A DNA stretch of 64,000 bases from Rhynchosporium graminicola (lineage: Eukaryota > Ascomycota > Leotiomycetes > Helotiales > Ploettnerulaceae), in contig FJUW01000016.1 of assembly GCA_900074885.1 (NCBI GenBank), forward strand, positions 286,577-350,576, given 5' to 3'. Position numbers and translations under genes: made by a program. Shown in pieces: positions 35,259 to 46,477 of the stretch. How positions within the stretch are numbered: the first letter of the stretch is position 1; the number at the start of each line of letters is the position of its first letter. Below the pieces are notes generated by a model. That model made no database searches. It was not told the DNA's origin and saw only the letters and a list, made by a program, of their open reading frames with translations.

Positions 35259-37026
35259 ATGGCAACCAGTTGTGCAAAAATCAGCAGCAATGAATCGCAC
35301 GATTGGGATTCCATTAAGGAGATCTTTGCGACGCTATACGTGACAGAGGATCGGCCTCTTCGTGAAGTGCGGGCGATTCTTGACGAGAAATATGGCTTCA
35401 AAGCGACGTAAGGGCTATCCTGCCAAACGAAACTCGGCTATCGCATGCTGACGAGACGAAGAGAACGCATGTATAAACGGCGCATAAATCAATGGCACTT
35501 TGACAAAAACAATAAGGTACTCGATGGCGACTTTTTAAAATTCTTGGCGTGATTCTGACGAATGATACAGGAGGAGGAGATGCAGTTTCTGGCTCAGAAA
35601 TCTGCAGTACGAGCCGCTGTTGGGAAACGATCTGCTTTCCGAGTCAGAAATCGCGAGATCACCCAGGCTGCACTAGATCACTACTTCAAGCGGAAGAAGA
35701 TCTCAAGAATTGGAAGCAAAATGGGTTCATCGGCTGATGTGTCCACGCCTCCACACATTGTGTGCTACACTCCACCAGATACGCCAACGCCCGAGACCTC
35801 TGAGAGTTCTTCTCCAGACTTTGCTGCAAGCGATACCCCCAGTACAGGCAGTGCCGAATTGTTAGAGAACTCTCCCCATTCTAATGCCTTACAAGTCGCA
35901 AGGTACAGGCCGCCAGATAACAGATATTGGCTTCCTGGAACCCCATGCCATCTGCAGGCTCCCGGCCAGTTCAAGCCTATGGAAGCTCTCTTATCGGCAA
36001 CGCAAACCTTCTTCTATTCAACGTTGACAACAAACGGAGGCGTTGATGCTTATCATGTTGTCAACCAAACGATATCATGGAACATGAGAAAGTTCTTCAT
36101 CCTAGCTAATTCTGTTGCATCGCATATGTCAGAGGGCTCATGGAATGAAGCGCAGACAGCGTATGGCCAAGCCCTTGAACATGTCGGCCCAATTCTTAAG
36201 GATCGTAATCCGATTCTTTTCGTCTGTCTTTTGCAAATATGCTGCAAGTTCCTCAGTTATGGACAACTGCCAGCGTTACGGCCACTTCTTCAATTGGTAC
36301 GAGGTATGGCGGCTCACGTACATTCAGTTTCGCATTCCATGTATATCTTGTGTGGAGCTCTGCTGGAATCAATGGACATGCTTGCAGATATCCTAGCTAT
36401 GGGACTTTATCAAGCGATTGATATTCTGAAGCTCCGTTTGGGCATGGAGCATCCGCAAGCAGGTGCTGTTGCGCGAGGTCTACATACCATCCTGACGATT
36501 AGGTGAGAAATCCTGCCCTGAATATTTCCAGAGCCTAGGTTCCGAAATTCGATCCCTCCTCCGAATTTAATACGAAGCATCAAGTATACTGAATTCGTGA
36601 TGTAGTGAAAATCATGCTAGAGCACTGAAAGTTATTCAGCCAGTCGCCGACTATGAATCTAAGCTCAGCGCCAGCCCAATGGCCGTCGAATCTATGTACC
36701 GCATCATCGGATCGCTCATTGCTATGGGAAGCTTTCATCAAGCCGGGGTTTTACTTGAAGAAACACAAGCAATTGTTGACATTCTCGAAGATCAGGAACA
36801 AAAGACGCAGCTCATTCTAGGCGCCTTGTCAACAAGAGGAGAACTACTCCGACTTCAACGCGATTCACGAGCGGTTGCTGTGCTTTATGAAGCTCTTGAA
36901 TTCGCCAAAACTCATACATGGTTGCACAACGGGTCATGGACGCTGAATGCTCGGAAAGCGTTAAAGCTTGCTAAAAACTCTCGGTTTTCAGATGCTACCC
37001 TGGAACCTTTCATCTACTGGTTTTGA
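35259..37026 (+). CDS. Clr5-domain protein (putative regulator)
   Basis: Four exons: 35259-35407, 35462-35516, 35571-36502 and 36621-37026, giving 513 residues. Residues about 15-68 form a Clr5 domain (HDWDSIKEIFATLYVTEDRP, LREVRAILDEKYGFKAT, ERMYKRRINQWHFDKNN), recovered only after joining the first two exons. A basic stretch (FRVRNREITQAALDHYFKRK) follows, then a Pro/Ser/Thr-rich linker with repeated PPDTPTPETSESSSPD-like sequence. A helical C-terminal region (about 200-513) resembles degenerate TPR-like repeats (YGQALEHVGPILKDRNPILF, FHQAGVLLEETQAIVDILED). Clr5 domains are DNA-associated modules of filamentous fungi. Introns are 54, 54 and 118 nt with CTGAC or CTGAA branch sites. The target is unknown. 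Confidence 0.85.
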
Positions 37027-37672
37027 GAATACATGAATAGGTATGGTGGCGTTACAGGTGGCAATAATTGCGGCGGGACGTATTCGTATCGGATGTGTTT
37101 CGCTTTTTAAGAGTGTCTTGATTTGTTTTGTTTTTTTGAGCTGGTATTGAAGCGCGGCGTTCGAAACTGAGCTGCATTGCGCTCGTTTAGTCTAGGAGTT
37201 TTTGACTGATCCGTTGGCTCATTAGCGAGGTATTTCATGATGTCTCGGATTTTTGAGTTAGAGGGTTTATGTGAAGATAGAAAGAAGTACGTGACATAGG
37301 GAAAAGTGCGAGACGACCAATTAGGGAACTCTCATGGTCGGCAACACCCAGTTCCCTGTTTTCGGCAATTATTCAAAGTATAAAGCATATTTGGTATCCT
37401 GCGGTCGGATAAAGGACTTGGTTGGTTATCATTGGCTGAATAAGAGTTTGTGGAGAAAGTCAGCGTCAACCTGCACGGACCAGGGAGATTGACAGCATCG
37501 AATATAAACCCATCACTTGAGACACTCACGTCCTCGTCATTGTATGTCTACTACTAATATGTATCATCATTATTGAATTGGCTGAAGGCTCCAAATCCCC
37601 GAAGAATAAAGGTGTCAACAAAGTCTCTAACCTTACCGAGCCGAGGCCCGCCCGAGTAAAGGCATCACCAGC
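37027..37672. other. Intergenic between tandem genes
   Basis: 3' flank of the Clr5 gene and the promoter of the P450. No coding signal. Confidence 0.45.
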
Positions 37673-39552
37673 ATGTTCGATGAACTCTTCGTCCAAGGAC
37701 TTGCGACCATCCAACGGGACTTGAGAGTCACTGTGGTTGTTGGGTTTCTTTTAAAAATCGTTTTGACTCGAGTGATCACGTCAATCAAATCAAATGTAGC
37801 CTTGCGACGCTCGGGGGATGGCAAGACGCCTCCCATTATGCCGTAAGCTCTACCAGGAATAGGCAACATGCTAGCCTTTGCATTCGACACAAAGAGTTTC
37901 ATTAGTACCATCATGTAGGCATGTTTTATTTTCGCTCGATCATCTGGTATCTGTGTGTCCTTCTTTCTTGCTGACTATATGTCTCATAAAGTTCCCAATT
38001 CGGGCCAAATGTACCAGTCCGGATCCGAGTTCTAAACATGAAAGTTCACTTTATTACTGGCTCCGAAAGCATTCTCGCTATTTTCAGAGGTTCTCGGGAC
38101 TTGAAGACAGCTCCAGCCTCGATTCTCGCCCTCGAAAATGCTTTTGGTAGTCCTGTCAGCACTCGCCACGCATACGGGAGAGACAATACGGGCATATTCA
38201 CTCAACCGCTCCAAGGAACTAATCCTCTGGAGCCGCATAATCGAGTATTCAACTTAACTCACAAGACTCTTCACTCACATCTGTCGGGAACTGGATTGAA
38301 TGAACTAGCCACCCGATTCCTGTCCTGTCTAGAGATCGAACTCCTGTCACTGGACATCGGCCATGAGGAATGGACAGCGATCCCGGACTTCTATACCTTG
38401 ATCAAGAAAACCGTTTTCAAAGCATCAACTACGGCAATGTGTGGACCAAACTTATTTTCCTTGAACCCGGACTTCACTGATGATTTCTGGGAGTTTGATA
38501 CTCACATCGGGAAGCTATTCAAAAACCTCCCACGGTGGATGATTCCTAAGTCTTTTCAAGTACGTGATAAGCTCATAACGTCCATCACAAAATGGCATGC
38601 CTACGCCGAAGAAAATTTTGACAAAAATGACGAGGCGCTGCAGAATGGAGAATGGGAGGAGTTGTATGGCGCAAGACTGATGCGGCAGCGCCATGAGGAT
38701 TTCACAGGTATCGATGATTTCAATGATGAGGCTTACGCAGCATCTGATTTGGGAATGATCTGGGGGTAAGTGATTACAAGTTCAGGACAGCCAAGTAAAC
38801 ATATACGAATGACGAGAACTAACTATCACAGAGCAAATGCAAATATTGTCCCCATCATTGGATGGTCGATAATTGACACTCTAGTCCGGCCTGAACTCCT
38901 TATTCAAGCACGGAAAGAAATAGCAAGCTTGTCCTCGTCATCTGGCAAAGGCGCCGAGGACCTGAACATGCCCAAGCTTCTTGCAAGTCCACTCCTCCAG
39001 TCCATCTACAGCGAGGAATTGCGTCTTCGAAATGGTGTCATGATCCAGCGAGTGCCCTTGGTCGACAATTTCAAAGTCGGAGACTGGAAACTTCCCAAGG
39101 GCGACATGATCATTGCATCTTCTTGGCACGAACAACGAGATAAGGCTGTCTGGAACGAAGGTCCGGTTAATGGCGAGTTTCATTCCGTGGAGGATTTCTG
39201 GGCCGAGCGATTCCTTGTTTACCCAAATGATCCGAATAGTGGACCAGCAAAGCCCGGACGGGACACCAAGCCGAAACCGAAGCTCGCGGTCAAAGACTCA
39301 GATAATGTGCCTAAGTACACCACCGACTTCGTAACTGGATCTTATATCCCGTATGGAGGCGGACAGAAGATTTGCCCTGGTCGCTTCTATGCTAAGCAAG
39401 AAGCCATCGGAGCCATGTCGCTGATCTTGTCAATGTTTGACATCGAGTTGAAAAATAATGATCTGCCGCAGCCAGACATGGACTACTTTCCTTACGGCGT
39501 TGTACCACCTCTGGGACCTTTCCCAGCTCGCATGAGGAGGAGGAAAATGTGA
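37673..39552 (+). pseudogene. Cytochrome P450 gene with one in-frame stop
   Basis: Exons 37673-37914, 37992-38765 and 38832-39552. The first exon supplies a membrane anchor (LRVTVVVGFLLKIVLTRV) and the proline-rich hinge KTPPIMP, followed immediately by TAA at 37844-37846. The frame then resumes with ALPGIGNMLAFAFDTKSF. The first splice junction gives SFISTIISQFGPNVPVRIRV. Helix I reads WGANANIVPIIGW, the ExxR motif is EELR, and the heme loop is YGGGQKICPGRF, with the axial Cys present. The GAN-N helix and overall pattern resemble CYP7/CYP8-like fungal P450s. Apart from the stop the reading frame is complete (578 codons). Restarting at a later ATG (for example 38038) would give an anchorless protein. 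It could be a recent pseudogene or a sequencing error. Confidence 0.78.
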
Positions 39553-40398
39553 CACGTGTGTTTCTACGCATGTGAATTCACCCCGACCTGCTCGCGTTCA
39601 TCAAGTCTTGGATAAGTTGTACTTTGGAATACTTGTTGAATTTAGTGTACTTAGGATATACTTGCCATTCATTTCAAGTCTATCAAATTGCCATTTTCCT
39701 AGGTTGTCTATCATGATATCCATAACTTTATCATTCAATCCCCGAATTAGTGCGCACTTGTTAATTTCGCAACTCCTATCCTATGATAAGGTGAATGATT
39801 AGTTGCTCCATAATCATAATCTTCTCTTCCAGAATAGGATCGTATGAACACTCCCATAAAGGACTGCTCGTGTTAATATCATGACCTTTTTCAGCTAGCG
39901 CATCAGCACGGTGCCACGGTATGTCAATTTGAGGCAATAGACTGCATCGGATAGATCGAAAGCAGATAGTCTAGACCCGGAAGTGTAGATACTAGGGAAT
40001 AATTAAATACGTATCTTGCTCTTGAAACATATCTTGGTCACAAGAAATGTGTGCAATCGAGGCACGAGGTGGAACCATTTCTTCGTCCAATATGACCATA
40101 TTGGACTATTTGTTCTATACAGAGTTGGGACAAGTCCGACAAGACGATAAATCTGTCTTTGGACTCTTGCCTGACCATGGGGTAGAGCTGCCCTAGGAAA
40201 GTGACAGTGGCGAGAGCCTCTTGGATATTATATTGATGCATCATGACGTTACAGGCATTAAGTTTGTCTTGAACCGCCGCGGCACAAGCCTCTCTGCAGT
40301 TAACTGGTACGCACATGGAAAATCCATTGTTTCCTTTCCCAATGCTTCAAGATAGTTACGAGGCATGTCTTATACTACTTACGAGCTGAAACCGATCA
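39553..40398. other. Intergenic
   Basis: 3' flank of the P450. A 92-codon minus-strand frame (40038-40316) looks weakly protein-like but has no recognisable domain, and I do not call it. Confidence 0.4.
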
Positions 40399-41111
40399 TT
40401 GATAATCATTGCGTGTAGGGAGCGTCTTCTCTATCTGTGCTCTTCATATTTTATCAATGGAAATACGGTTCTTCGAATCCTTCAAGGGGTTTTAGTGGCC
40501 GGTGGTAGTCTGGACAGTCGACAAGGCGATTTTGGAGAGACCGCTTTACATAAATTTGCCAGGTGCAGATTTGTCTATGGCGTCAAACAATTCTGATAGA
40601 TAGTAGAGCGGATGTACTCGGAATTCGAAGCGACGGACGTCGGAGAGACCATCTTGATGACTTTGCTATCAAGGTACCTAAGCATGGGGGAAATTTCTCG
40701 ATTGTTGATCCCGGCTATAGTGTCAAAATTGAAGGTCTTCCGGGATCTGTAAAGAGGATTTCGTTGCACAGTCAAGATCCCGAATTTTACTTCGCTAGAG
40801 CCACATCCCTACAAATCGCAGCCACAGACAACGATTACGAAATCACCAAATTACTTATTGAACATGGAGTAAGTGTTTTTGCCCTGGACAGTCGTGGAAG
40901 GACTCCTCTAGGCCGAATCCTGGATGTAAGTGTCCGATCACTGAAACATTTCAGAAGCACACAAACAAGAGAAACCATGGTAGATTACTCAAGCAATCTC
41001 CCAGTATACCACGAACAGATTTGTATAGATCTTGGTACGGAGATGCAGAAGCAAGGTTACAACTTCTCTACCGAGATCTTACACAATATAGAGCCCATTT
41101 CCAATGTCTGA
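40399..41111 (+). pseudogene. Ankyrin-repeat gene fragment, frameshifted
   Basis: Two overlapping frames carry ankyrin-like repeats. In 40399-40596 there is VLVAGGSLDSRQGDFGETAL followed by HKFARC. After a frame change near 40585 the sequence continues LIDSRADVLGIRSDG, then ATSLQIAATDNDYEITKLLI and EHGVSVFALDSRGRTPLGRI. These match the GxTALHxAA...LL..GAD consensus. The relic ends at 41111 without a clear domain boundary. Ankyrin repeats mediate protein-protein contacts; nothing indicates the original protein's role. Confidence 0.55.
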
Positions 41112-42055
41112 AAGCGTTTTTGACACATTGCTAACCACCCTCATAGCCAGATCACATCGGCAAGCCATCACAGTCATTTTTGGAGATCGCGACTATTTGC
41201 AGGATGGCATCATTGTACGGATTCCTGAAGGCTGAATTGTCATGGTTTGGGAAGAGGACACAGCATACATATCCGAGCGCGACACCATTCACGTCCGGTG
41301 AAGGGAACCCAAAGTCCTGAAATGGTTATGCGACTCTCAAGAATTGCGAGAACTAAAATCCCAGAGCAATTCCGTGACTATCAGGAACTACTTCACTAGA
41401 TTTCTAGAAGGATCCCGTGACATTTAACAATCAAGCGGTACAAAAGTGCTACAGCAGTGCCGTGACATTCCAGAATGACAATCAAAGTCCCAGAATATCT
41501 TCGTGACTCTAAAGCATGGTAAAATTGAACCTACAGAAATACTAAACGACACTGAATATTCACTATTGTAAGTCTCATGACTATTTCGCACCTTTTGAAG
41601 AATCAATAGAGCGGATTTATAAGAATAAGTTTGTAACATTGGAAAACCACCAGTGTTAAGTCCTGAGAAGATTTCTTGACTCTCAGAAATAAGAATAAAT
41701 AGATGGTGAAGGTGCTAGGAGAGTATGTTCCAAGGCTACTAATGTAACCCATTAAATTCGTATCGTGATTTGTTTCGGTTACCCCTCTGTGGGAAGTCAC
41801 ATAACATATCTATGACCTTGTATCTCAAGCGTGCTCTCATTGAGCGTTGAGGAAGTTACTCAGTCTAGAATATTGTATTTTTTCTCAGCATTGGTAGTAG
41901 GGTCAGATCTTGCTCTGCTCGCCAAGCAGCGACATGTTTTTCTGGAGATGGGCATATTTTCTCCCCCAGAAGCTTGACTGTGTCTTCTGCTACTTGCATA
42001 CTAATAATTCATAACTCATGATTTCATTCGTTTGGGTATCCAATACACTCCATCC
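41112..42055. other. Intergenic with a degenerate tandem array
   Basis: Contains the roughly 43-bp repeat array listed separately, then the 3' flank of the Mug190-like gene. No intact gene. Confidence 0.4.
41311..41600. repeat. Degenerate tandem repeat, unit about 43 bp
   Basis: A core like TCCCAGA...CGTGACT recurs with GAC at about 41332, 41376, 41419, 41464 and 41505 (steps 44, 43, 45 and 41). Weaker copies follow to about 41600. Units have diverged strongly outside the core. The step is not a multiple of three, so a coding repeat is unlikely. Confidence 0.45.
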
Positions 42056-45000
42056 TCAAACTTCAGTCTCAATTCCATTCCCCTTCTCCTCATGTTCAAA
42101 AACGCCCTTAACCTTACTCTTCCCATGCCTCACTTTTTCCAAAGCCCAATCTGCAGTCCGCGCCCCCTTCCACTGCATAATCCCGCGATGTTTCCTATGC
42201 AGCTGTTTATGATGCGCTTTATAGTCACTCATTTGACCTCTGGCTCCTCTCTCTCCATCTTCCGAGTCGTTCTCGCCTAAAAGACTAGAAGCTCGTGCTT
42301 TTATTTTATTAATGATACCTCTACCACCATCAGAACCCTCACCATCACTGTCTTGGTTGGTGTGTGGCTTGAGGTGTTTACTCGTATCTTGTGTAGTGGA
42401 GTCGGAGTCGCTGTCACTGTCGCTATTTGAGTCGCCTTCGCTGTCAGATTGGCACTCGTCGTTGACGGTGTCGAGAACCTCCATCACGTTGTGCATATCT
42501 CCATTCTTTCCACTGTGGGCGTGGTTTTTATGGTATCCCGAGAGCCCGCGCCAGAATTTGATTGTTAGCTCGATCTCGCCTAGAGGTTTCTCTCCGTCTA
42601 GGCCTTGGTAATCGGAGCATGTTGTGGCTTTCTTAAAATTCTCCTTTCCTCCTTTCCAAACCGTGAATTTCAGAGTTCTCTCTTCTTCATCAGGGATATC
42701 TCGCAGCCAGAAGACTGCAAAGGCTGCCGTAGAGTCCGTTCCTATCTGAGACTTGCGGAATTCCACTACCAGCGGCGTCGCATACCGTTTTGTGCAAGCA
42801 AGGAAGTCTGATTTTTTCGAGCCCTTGTATCTCCATTCCCCGTCCTCGGATACCATCTTGACCTTTGCAATATTAGATCGCAGTTTGATCCGGTGTGAGC
42901 TTATATCCTGTGGAAGATTTATCGGCCTGATAGGTGATTGAATCTCGAGGGTTCCAATATCCCAGCCCAGAAGCTCACGCGAGAGTTGTAACTCAACACT
43001 TCTGAACATCATAGATATCCGGGCCCGGCCATATCCTACTCCTCCAACCAGCGGGAATACGTCCATCACTTGGCTTCGATCTTTAAACAGCTTCTCAAGC
43101 GGAAGATACACGATACCCAGAAGAGCGTCATTTTCTCGTTCCCTGCTATCTCGGACACTTATCATGACCTCAGCAGTTCTCCAGTCTCGGATAAACCTTT
43201 CCGTCCCAGCGTTGAAAAAAGGCTTAGCGTTCTTCGGCTTTGTCCGTGTCATGTAGATCTTTTTGTGATTGAGAATAATGGTACAGTAACTGCTCGGCAT
43301 ATCCATCCCTTCTTCGTTCTCGCTCTCTTGCTCGTCGTCATTTCCCTTCGTTTGCTTCTGCATCTGTTCGATTTCAAGACCAGTGATGTTGTGTATTTGC
43401 ACAGAAAGTATCCCGCTAAGATGACCAGAGTCTGGTGGTGCGGAGCAAATCATTGCATCCTCTTTCTCTTTGTAATCCTGAGCCTTTTGCTGATTGATCT
43501 CCTTGCACTCGTCGTGAGCTGTGGCTTCGCGAAGCTTTCGCTCCGCCACTTCGGAAACATTCTGTTTCAATTCATCTTTTGACGTGATTTGCTTGTCGAC
43601 CGTCTGCTTGGCGAGCTGCTGGTCAGTGATTGGGGTCTTTGAGAAATATCCCACAGACCATGTAAGAGTCCCGGGCATGTTCTCCCCAGTATCTTGCCCC
43701 TTGAACCGGTCTTCTCTTTCGGAGATCTTGTTCTTCGTACTCGGGGAGTGCATCAACTGCTTCAAATCAACTTCCACTCTCCCAAGATCATCATCTGCCG
43801 TGAGCCTATCAGAATCCCAGAGTTGGATACGGAGCTTCTCTTCGGCATCAATTTCTTGTGGAGACACGAGTATGTACGCCCACTCGTGCCAATTTGGCTC
43901 TTGGTCCTCTTTGATAATTCTGGTCGACGACATTGTCTTCCCAAATTTCCCCCACGAACAAGTTATGTAGGAGTCGCTCGATCCAGCCAGCGGGCCTATA
44001 CCTCCGTCGCCTTCCTTGAATCCTCTGGCTTTCTTGATTAGTACGCAGATAACACCACGGCTAACGGTATCTTTCTTGAAATCGTCTCCAACCAGCATGT
44101 CTTTCAGGTCTAGTGTCAAGCTCCTTGGTGCCACATATTCGGCAAGTGCTGCATCGATTGAAGACTGTACGAAAGACGATATTAAGGGCACATTCATCAG
44201 GTTGGGCAGGTGCTTCGAGAGAGGGACGCAAGAGAGGTCTGCTCGAGGCTGGCCAAGGAATGTCAAAGTGCAAAGGCTGAAGAAAGGAGGGTCGGGAGTG
44301 AGTTGCAGCCTCAACCTGACAGTCCCAATGATCCCTCGAAGCTCGACCCAAACTGGCACAAAGATTCCGCCAGGTAGGTAAAACTTCAAGTACAAATGTG
44401 CGTTTTTCATCTTACTTTTCAGTGACTTACCGGAAGATCGTGCTCTGTAAGCAAAGGCAAGCTCCATGTTCACAAAATCTCCCTGTTCAGCTTCCATGCC
44501 TTCGCGAATGGCCTGCTGGTCTTCTTCCTCCTGCTTCTTATCTTCTGCCCATTGGCGCTCTTGTTCGGTTTGAGGCTTATCGTCGTTGGCATCTTCTTCT
44601 TGGCCCTCACCAGGGGTCGTGCGATCATTCTGCTCATCGTTGCTGGCTTTCTTCAAATTTCCCTCGTTATCAACAGTCTGACCCGCAGCACCTGTAGGTA
44701 GCCACCGTATTCCTAGAATTCTGATCGCCTCGCTTCCCTGACCGATGTCGTCGATGGACACCATTCTGACTACTTTTGGTAGTGAGGCTTGCATGACATC
44801 TTCTAACATGTCCACTACGCCGGCAAAGAGGTCGGGATTTATGAGCGGCCATACTGAGCTGAGAAGACTATTCATCCACGCCACTGATTCCGGAAGCTTT
44901 CCGGTAGAGTTGTTAAGCTTGAACTCGTCCTCTCTCGCGGCATCCCATAATTCGTCTTGCCAGATTTCCTGCACCTTGTTTGCGAGCCAACCCCGTATGC

Positions 45001-46003
45001 CAAGTATTGCCGCAAAACCAGCTCCCAAAGCAATAAAAATCGAAATGGCAAGTGGCACAAAAACCCTCCGCGGGCTGGCTTCTTGACGCTCCGTCCAGCT
45101 GAGCATCGAAGGCTTGCTTGAGGAGCCTTGAACAGAGGTCGTTGTCAAGAAAAGAACAGTCAGAACAACCGAAGAGGCAAGAAGCACGACAACACCTATA
45201 CCAATACTGAAAGCAAATTGATACGTTCGTATCAATTCCGCATTTGCATCATCAAAGCTTGGTGGTGGAAAGACCTTTTGCATCCCCTCGAAATCGTCTT
45301 GTAGCTCGTCCTCCTCCAGGTTTAACTGACTCCTTGACTTGGAGGCACCACTTAATCCTGTTGCGGATTTGTGATTGTTGCCAGGAGTAGGTACATTCTC
45401 TGGCGCCCGCCTCAGATCTTTATCTGTCTGGTCTCGAATGATCAAGGGAAGATGTGTGACAGGATCCGTGACTTCTCTTCCTCCATCATCTCTTTTATTG
45501 TGCTTCATCTCCTTCCTCTTCTGCTTCGCATCCATGGTTCCGGAGGCTTTCTCTGTCGCAGACAATTCTTTGGCCTTTTTCTTTCCATCCTTACCGTCCT
45601 TGCCGTCCTTGCTGTCTCCTTTCCCAGATCCATTTTCATTTTCTTGATATGTTTCCGCAGCCCCGTCGTTATTGGTCCTGGGTACAAGAGCGATCTCATC
45701 ATCCTGCCCATGGTCACTAACCTCCGTGTCTGTCGTATGTCGATTTCCAGTCGGGTATGGATCACCCCCAGGATGCTTTTTGTCCTCATCCTTGACAATT
45801 GACTTTATGGAATTGAGGACGCGCTTCGCCTTAGAGTCATCTTCCTGGGTGTGCTGTGCTTCCTCCGCACTATTCTGCTGCTCGTCAAGTTCATGCCGAT
45901 GCTCACGGTATTTTTGTATAGTAGGGATTGGCTGATTCTTGGAGTATGGAGCTCTGTAATTTGTTCTAGCAGTATCTTCGTCGAAATCTGCAGAGTCAGG
46001 CAT
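42056..46003 (-). CDS. Mug190-like SMP and C2 domain protein (membrane-contact lipid transfer)
   Basis: A single exon of 1,315 residues. Residues 1-250 are charged and disordered with a Lys/Gly/Asp run (GKGDSKDGKDGKDGKKK). Two hydrophobic segments at about 262-288 and 314-336 form a likely hairpin anchor. From about 370 to 640 lies an SMP-type lipid-binding module (VAWMNSLLSSVWPLINPDLF, YLPGGIFVPVWVELRGIIG, VPLISSFVQSSIDAALAEYV), interrupted by an acidic Glu/Gln/Asp-rich insert (about 445-510). A C2 domain starts near 650 (GVICVLIKKARGFK, EEKLRIQLWDSDRL, DDDLGRVEVDL). A second follows around 870-1000 (ILSVQIHNITGLE, DALLGIVYLPLEKLF). The tail is acidic with a (SD)n run. This order matches fission yeast Mug190 and is related to tricalbins and extended synaptotagmins, which tether the ER to other membranes and move lipids. 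No introns are needed. Confidence 0.9.
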   Translation of the reverse strand: MPDSADFDEDTARTNYRAPYSKNQPIPTIQKYREHRHELDEQQNSAEEAQHTQEDDSKAKRVLNSIKSIVKDEDKKHPGGDPYPTGNRHTTDTEVSDHGQDDEIALVPRTNNDGAAETYQENENGSGKGDSKDGKDGKDGKKKAKELSATEKASGTMDAKQKRKEMKHNKRDDGGREVTDPVTHLPLIIRDQTDKDLRRAPENVPTPGNNHKSATGLSGASKSRSQLNLEEDELQDDFEGMQKVFPPPSFDDANAELIRTYQFAFSIGIGVVVLLASSVVLTVLFLTTTSVQGSSSKPSMLSWTERQEASPRRVFVPLAISIFIALGAGFAAILGIRGWLANKVQEIWQDELWDAAREDEFKLNNSTGKLPESVAWMNSLLSSVWPLINPDLFAGVVDMLEDVMQASLPKVVRMVSIDDIGQGSEAIRILGIRWLPTGAAGQTVDNEGNLKKASNDEQNDRTTPGEGQEEDANDDKPQTEQERQWAEDKKQEEEDQQAIREGMEAEQGDFVNMELAFAYRARSSGKSLKSKMKNAHLYLKFYLPGGIFVPVWVELRGIIGTVRLRLQLTPDPPFFSLCTLTFLGQPRADLSCVPLSKHLPNLMNVPLISSFVQSSIDAALAEYVAPRSLTLDLKDMLVGDDFKKDTVSRGVICVLIKKARGFKEGDGGIGPLAGSSDSYITCSWGKFGKTMSSTRIIKEDQEPNWHEWAYILVSPQEIDAEEKLRIQLWDSDRLTADDDLGRVEVDLKQLMHSPSTKNKISEREDRFKGQDTGENMPGTLTWSVGYFSKTPITDQQLAKQTVDKQITSKDELKQNVSEVAERKLREATAHDECKEINQQKAQDYKEKEDAMICSAPPDSGHLSGILSVQIHNITGLEIEQMQKQTKGNDDEQESENEEGMDMPSSYCTIILNHKKIYMTRTKPKNAKPFFNAGTERFIRDWRTAEVMISVRDSRERENDALLGIVYLPLEKLFKDRSQVMDVFPLVGGVGYGRARISMMFRSVELQLSRELLGWDIGTLEIQSPIRPINLPQDISSHRIKLRSNIAKVKMVSEDGEWRYKGSKKSDFLACTKRYATPLVVEFRKSQIGTDSTAAFAVFWLRDIPDEEERTLKFTVWKGGKENFKKATTCSDYQGLDGEKPLGEIELTIKFWRGLSGYHKNHAHSGKNGDMHNVMEVLDTVNDECQSDSEGDSNSDSDSDSDSTTQDTSKHLKPHTNQDSDGEGSDGGRGIINKIKARASSLLGENDSEDGERGARGQMSDYKAHHKQLHRKHRGIMQWKGARTADWALEKVRHGKSKVKGVFEHEEKGNGIETEV

Positions 46004-46472
46004 CTCGTTGTTTGTTGAAGCGTGTTAAAAAGGAGCAGTCCTAGCTGTGAGTGATTCTCTTAAGAGATGTTAGAAATACAATGACTTGTACCATGGGAAC
46101 CGCCAGAATGATTAATTGAAAAATGGTTCAACTGAGTATTCTAGTCCTACCTTTTCGATGGCCATGCCCATCCCCGCATATTGATAGGATTTCCAAGAGG
46201 TAAAACTTGCGGGCAGCGTCGAACTTCCAGGTTCAACAGGGCACACGACGTCAGAATACGCGTCACAATTGGGATTTGCTTGGCGGGACGATCACCTGAC
46301 CCAAACCTTCCTACCTTTAGTATTCCAGTCAATGAAAACAATGATGTTGTGGTCTGATTAAACTGACTCGTATTGACTTTGTTTGGATGTTCATCTGAGT
46401 CAAACTAACCCTTCTAATATACATAGTATGGGGATCTGAAAATCCCTTTCCTTGTAGCAACCCTAGGTTACA
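46004..46472. other. Promoter region of the Mug190-like gene
   Basis: No additional coding signal. Ends at the target duplication GGGCT (46473-46477) of the second gypsy element. Confidence 0.5.
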
Positions 46473-46477
46473 GGGCT

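Noticed and set aside
37633..37914. Minus-strand frame that looked like a conserved protein (PERRKATFDLIDVITRVKTI)
   Set aside because: The plus strand of the same stretch encodes the P450 membrane anchor and hinge and splices in frame into the rest of the P450, so the minus frame is a shadow.
37921..37946. A 26-nt first exon (MFYFRSII) for the P450
   Set aside because: An intron 37915-37991 joining the upstream anchor exon gives a better family match (SFISTIISQFG) and a proper N-terminus.
44398..44445. Possible small intron in the Mug190-like gene (GTAAGT...TTGAAG)
   Set aside because: Its removal would break the frame, and the segment SGKSLKSKMKNAHLYLKFYL reads as a natural part of the lipid-binding module.
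42000..46000. Many plus-strand frames of 60-170 codons
   Set aside because: All are antisense shadows of the 1,315-residue Mug190-like frame.
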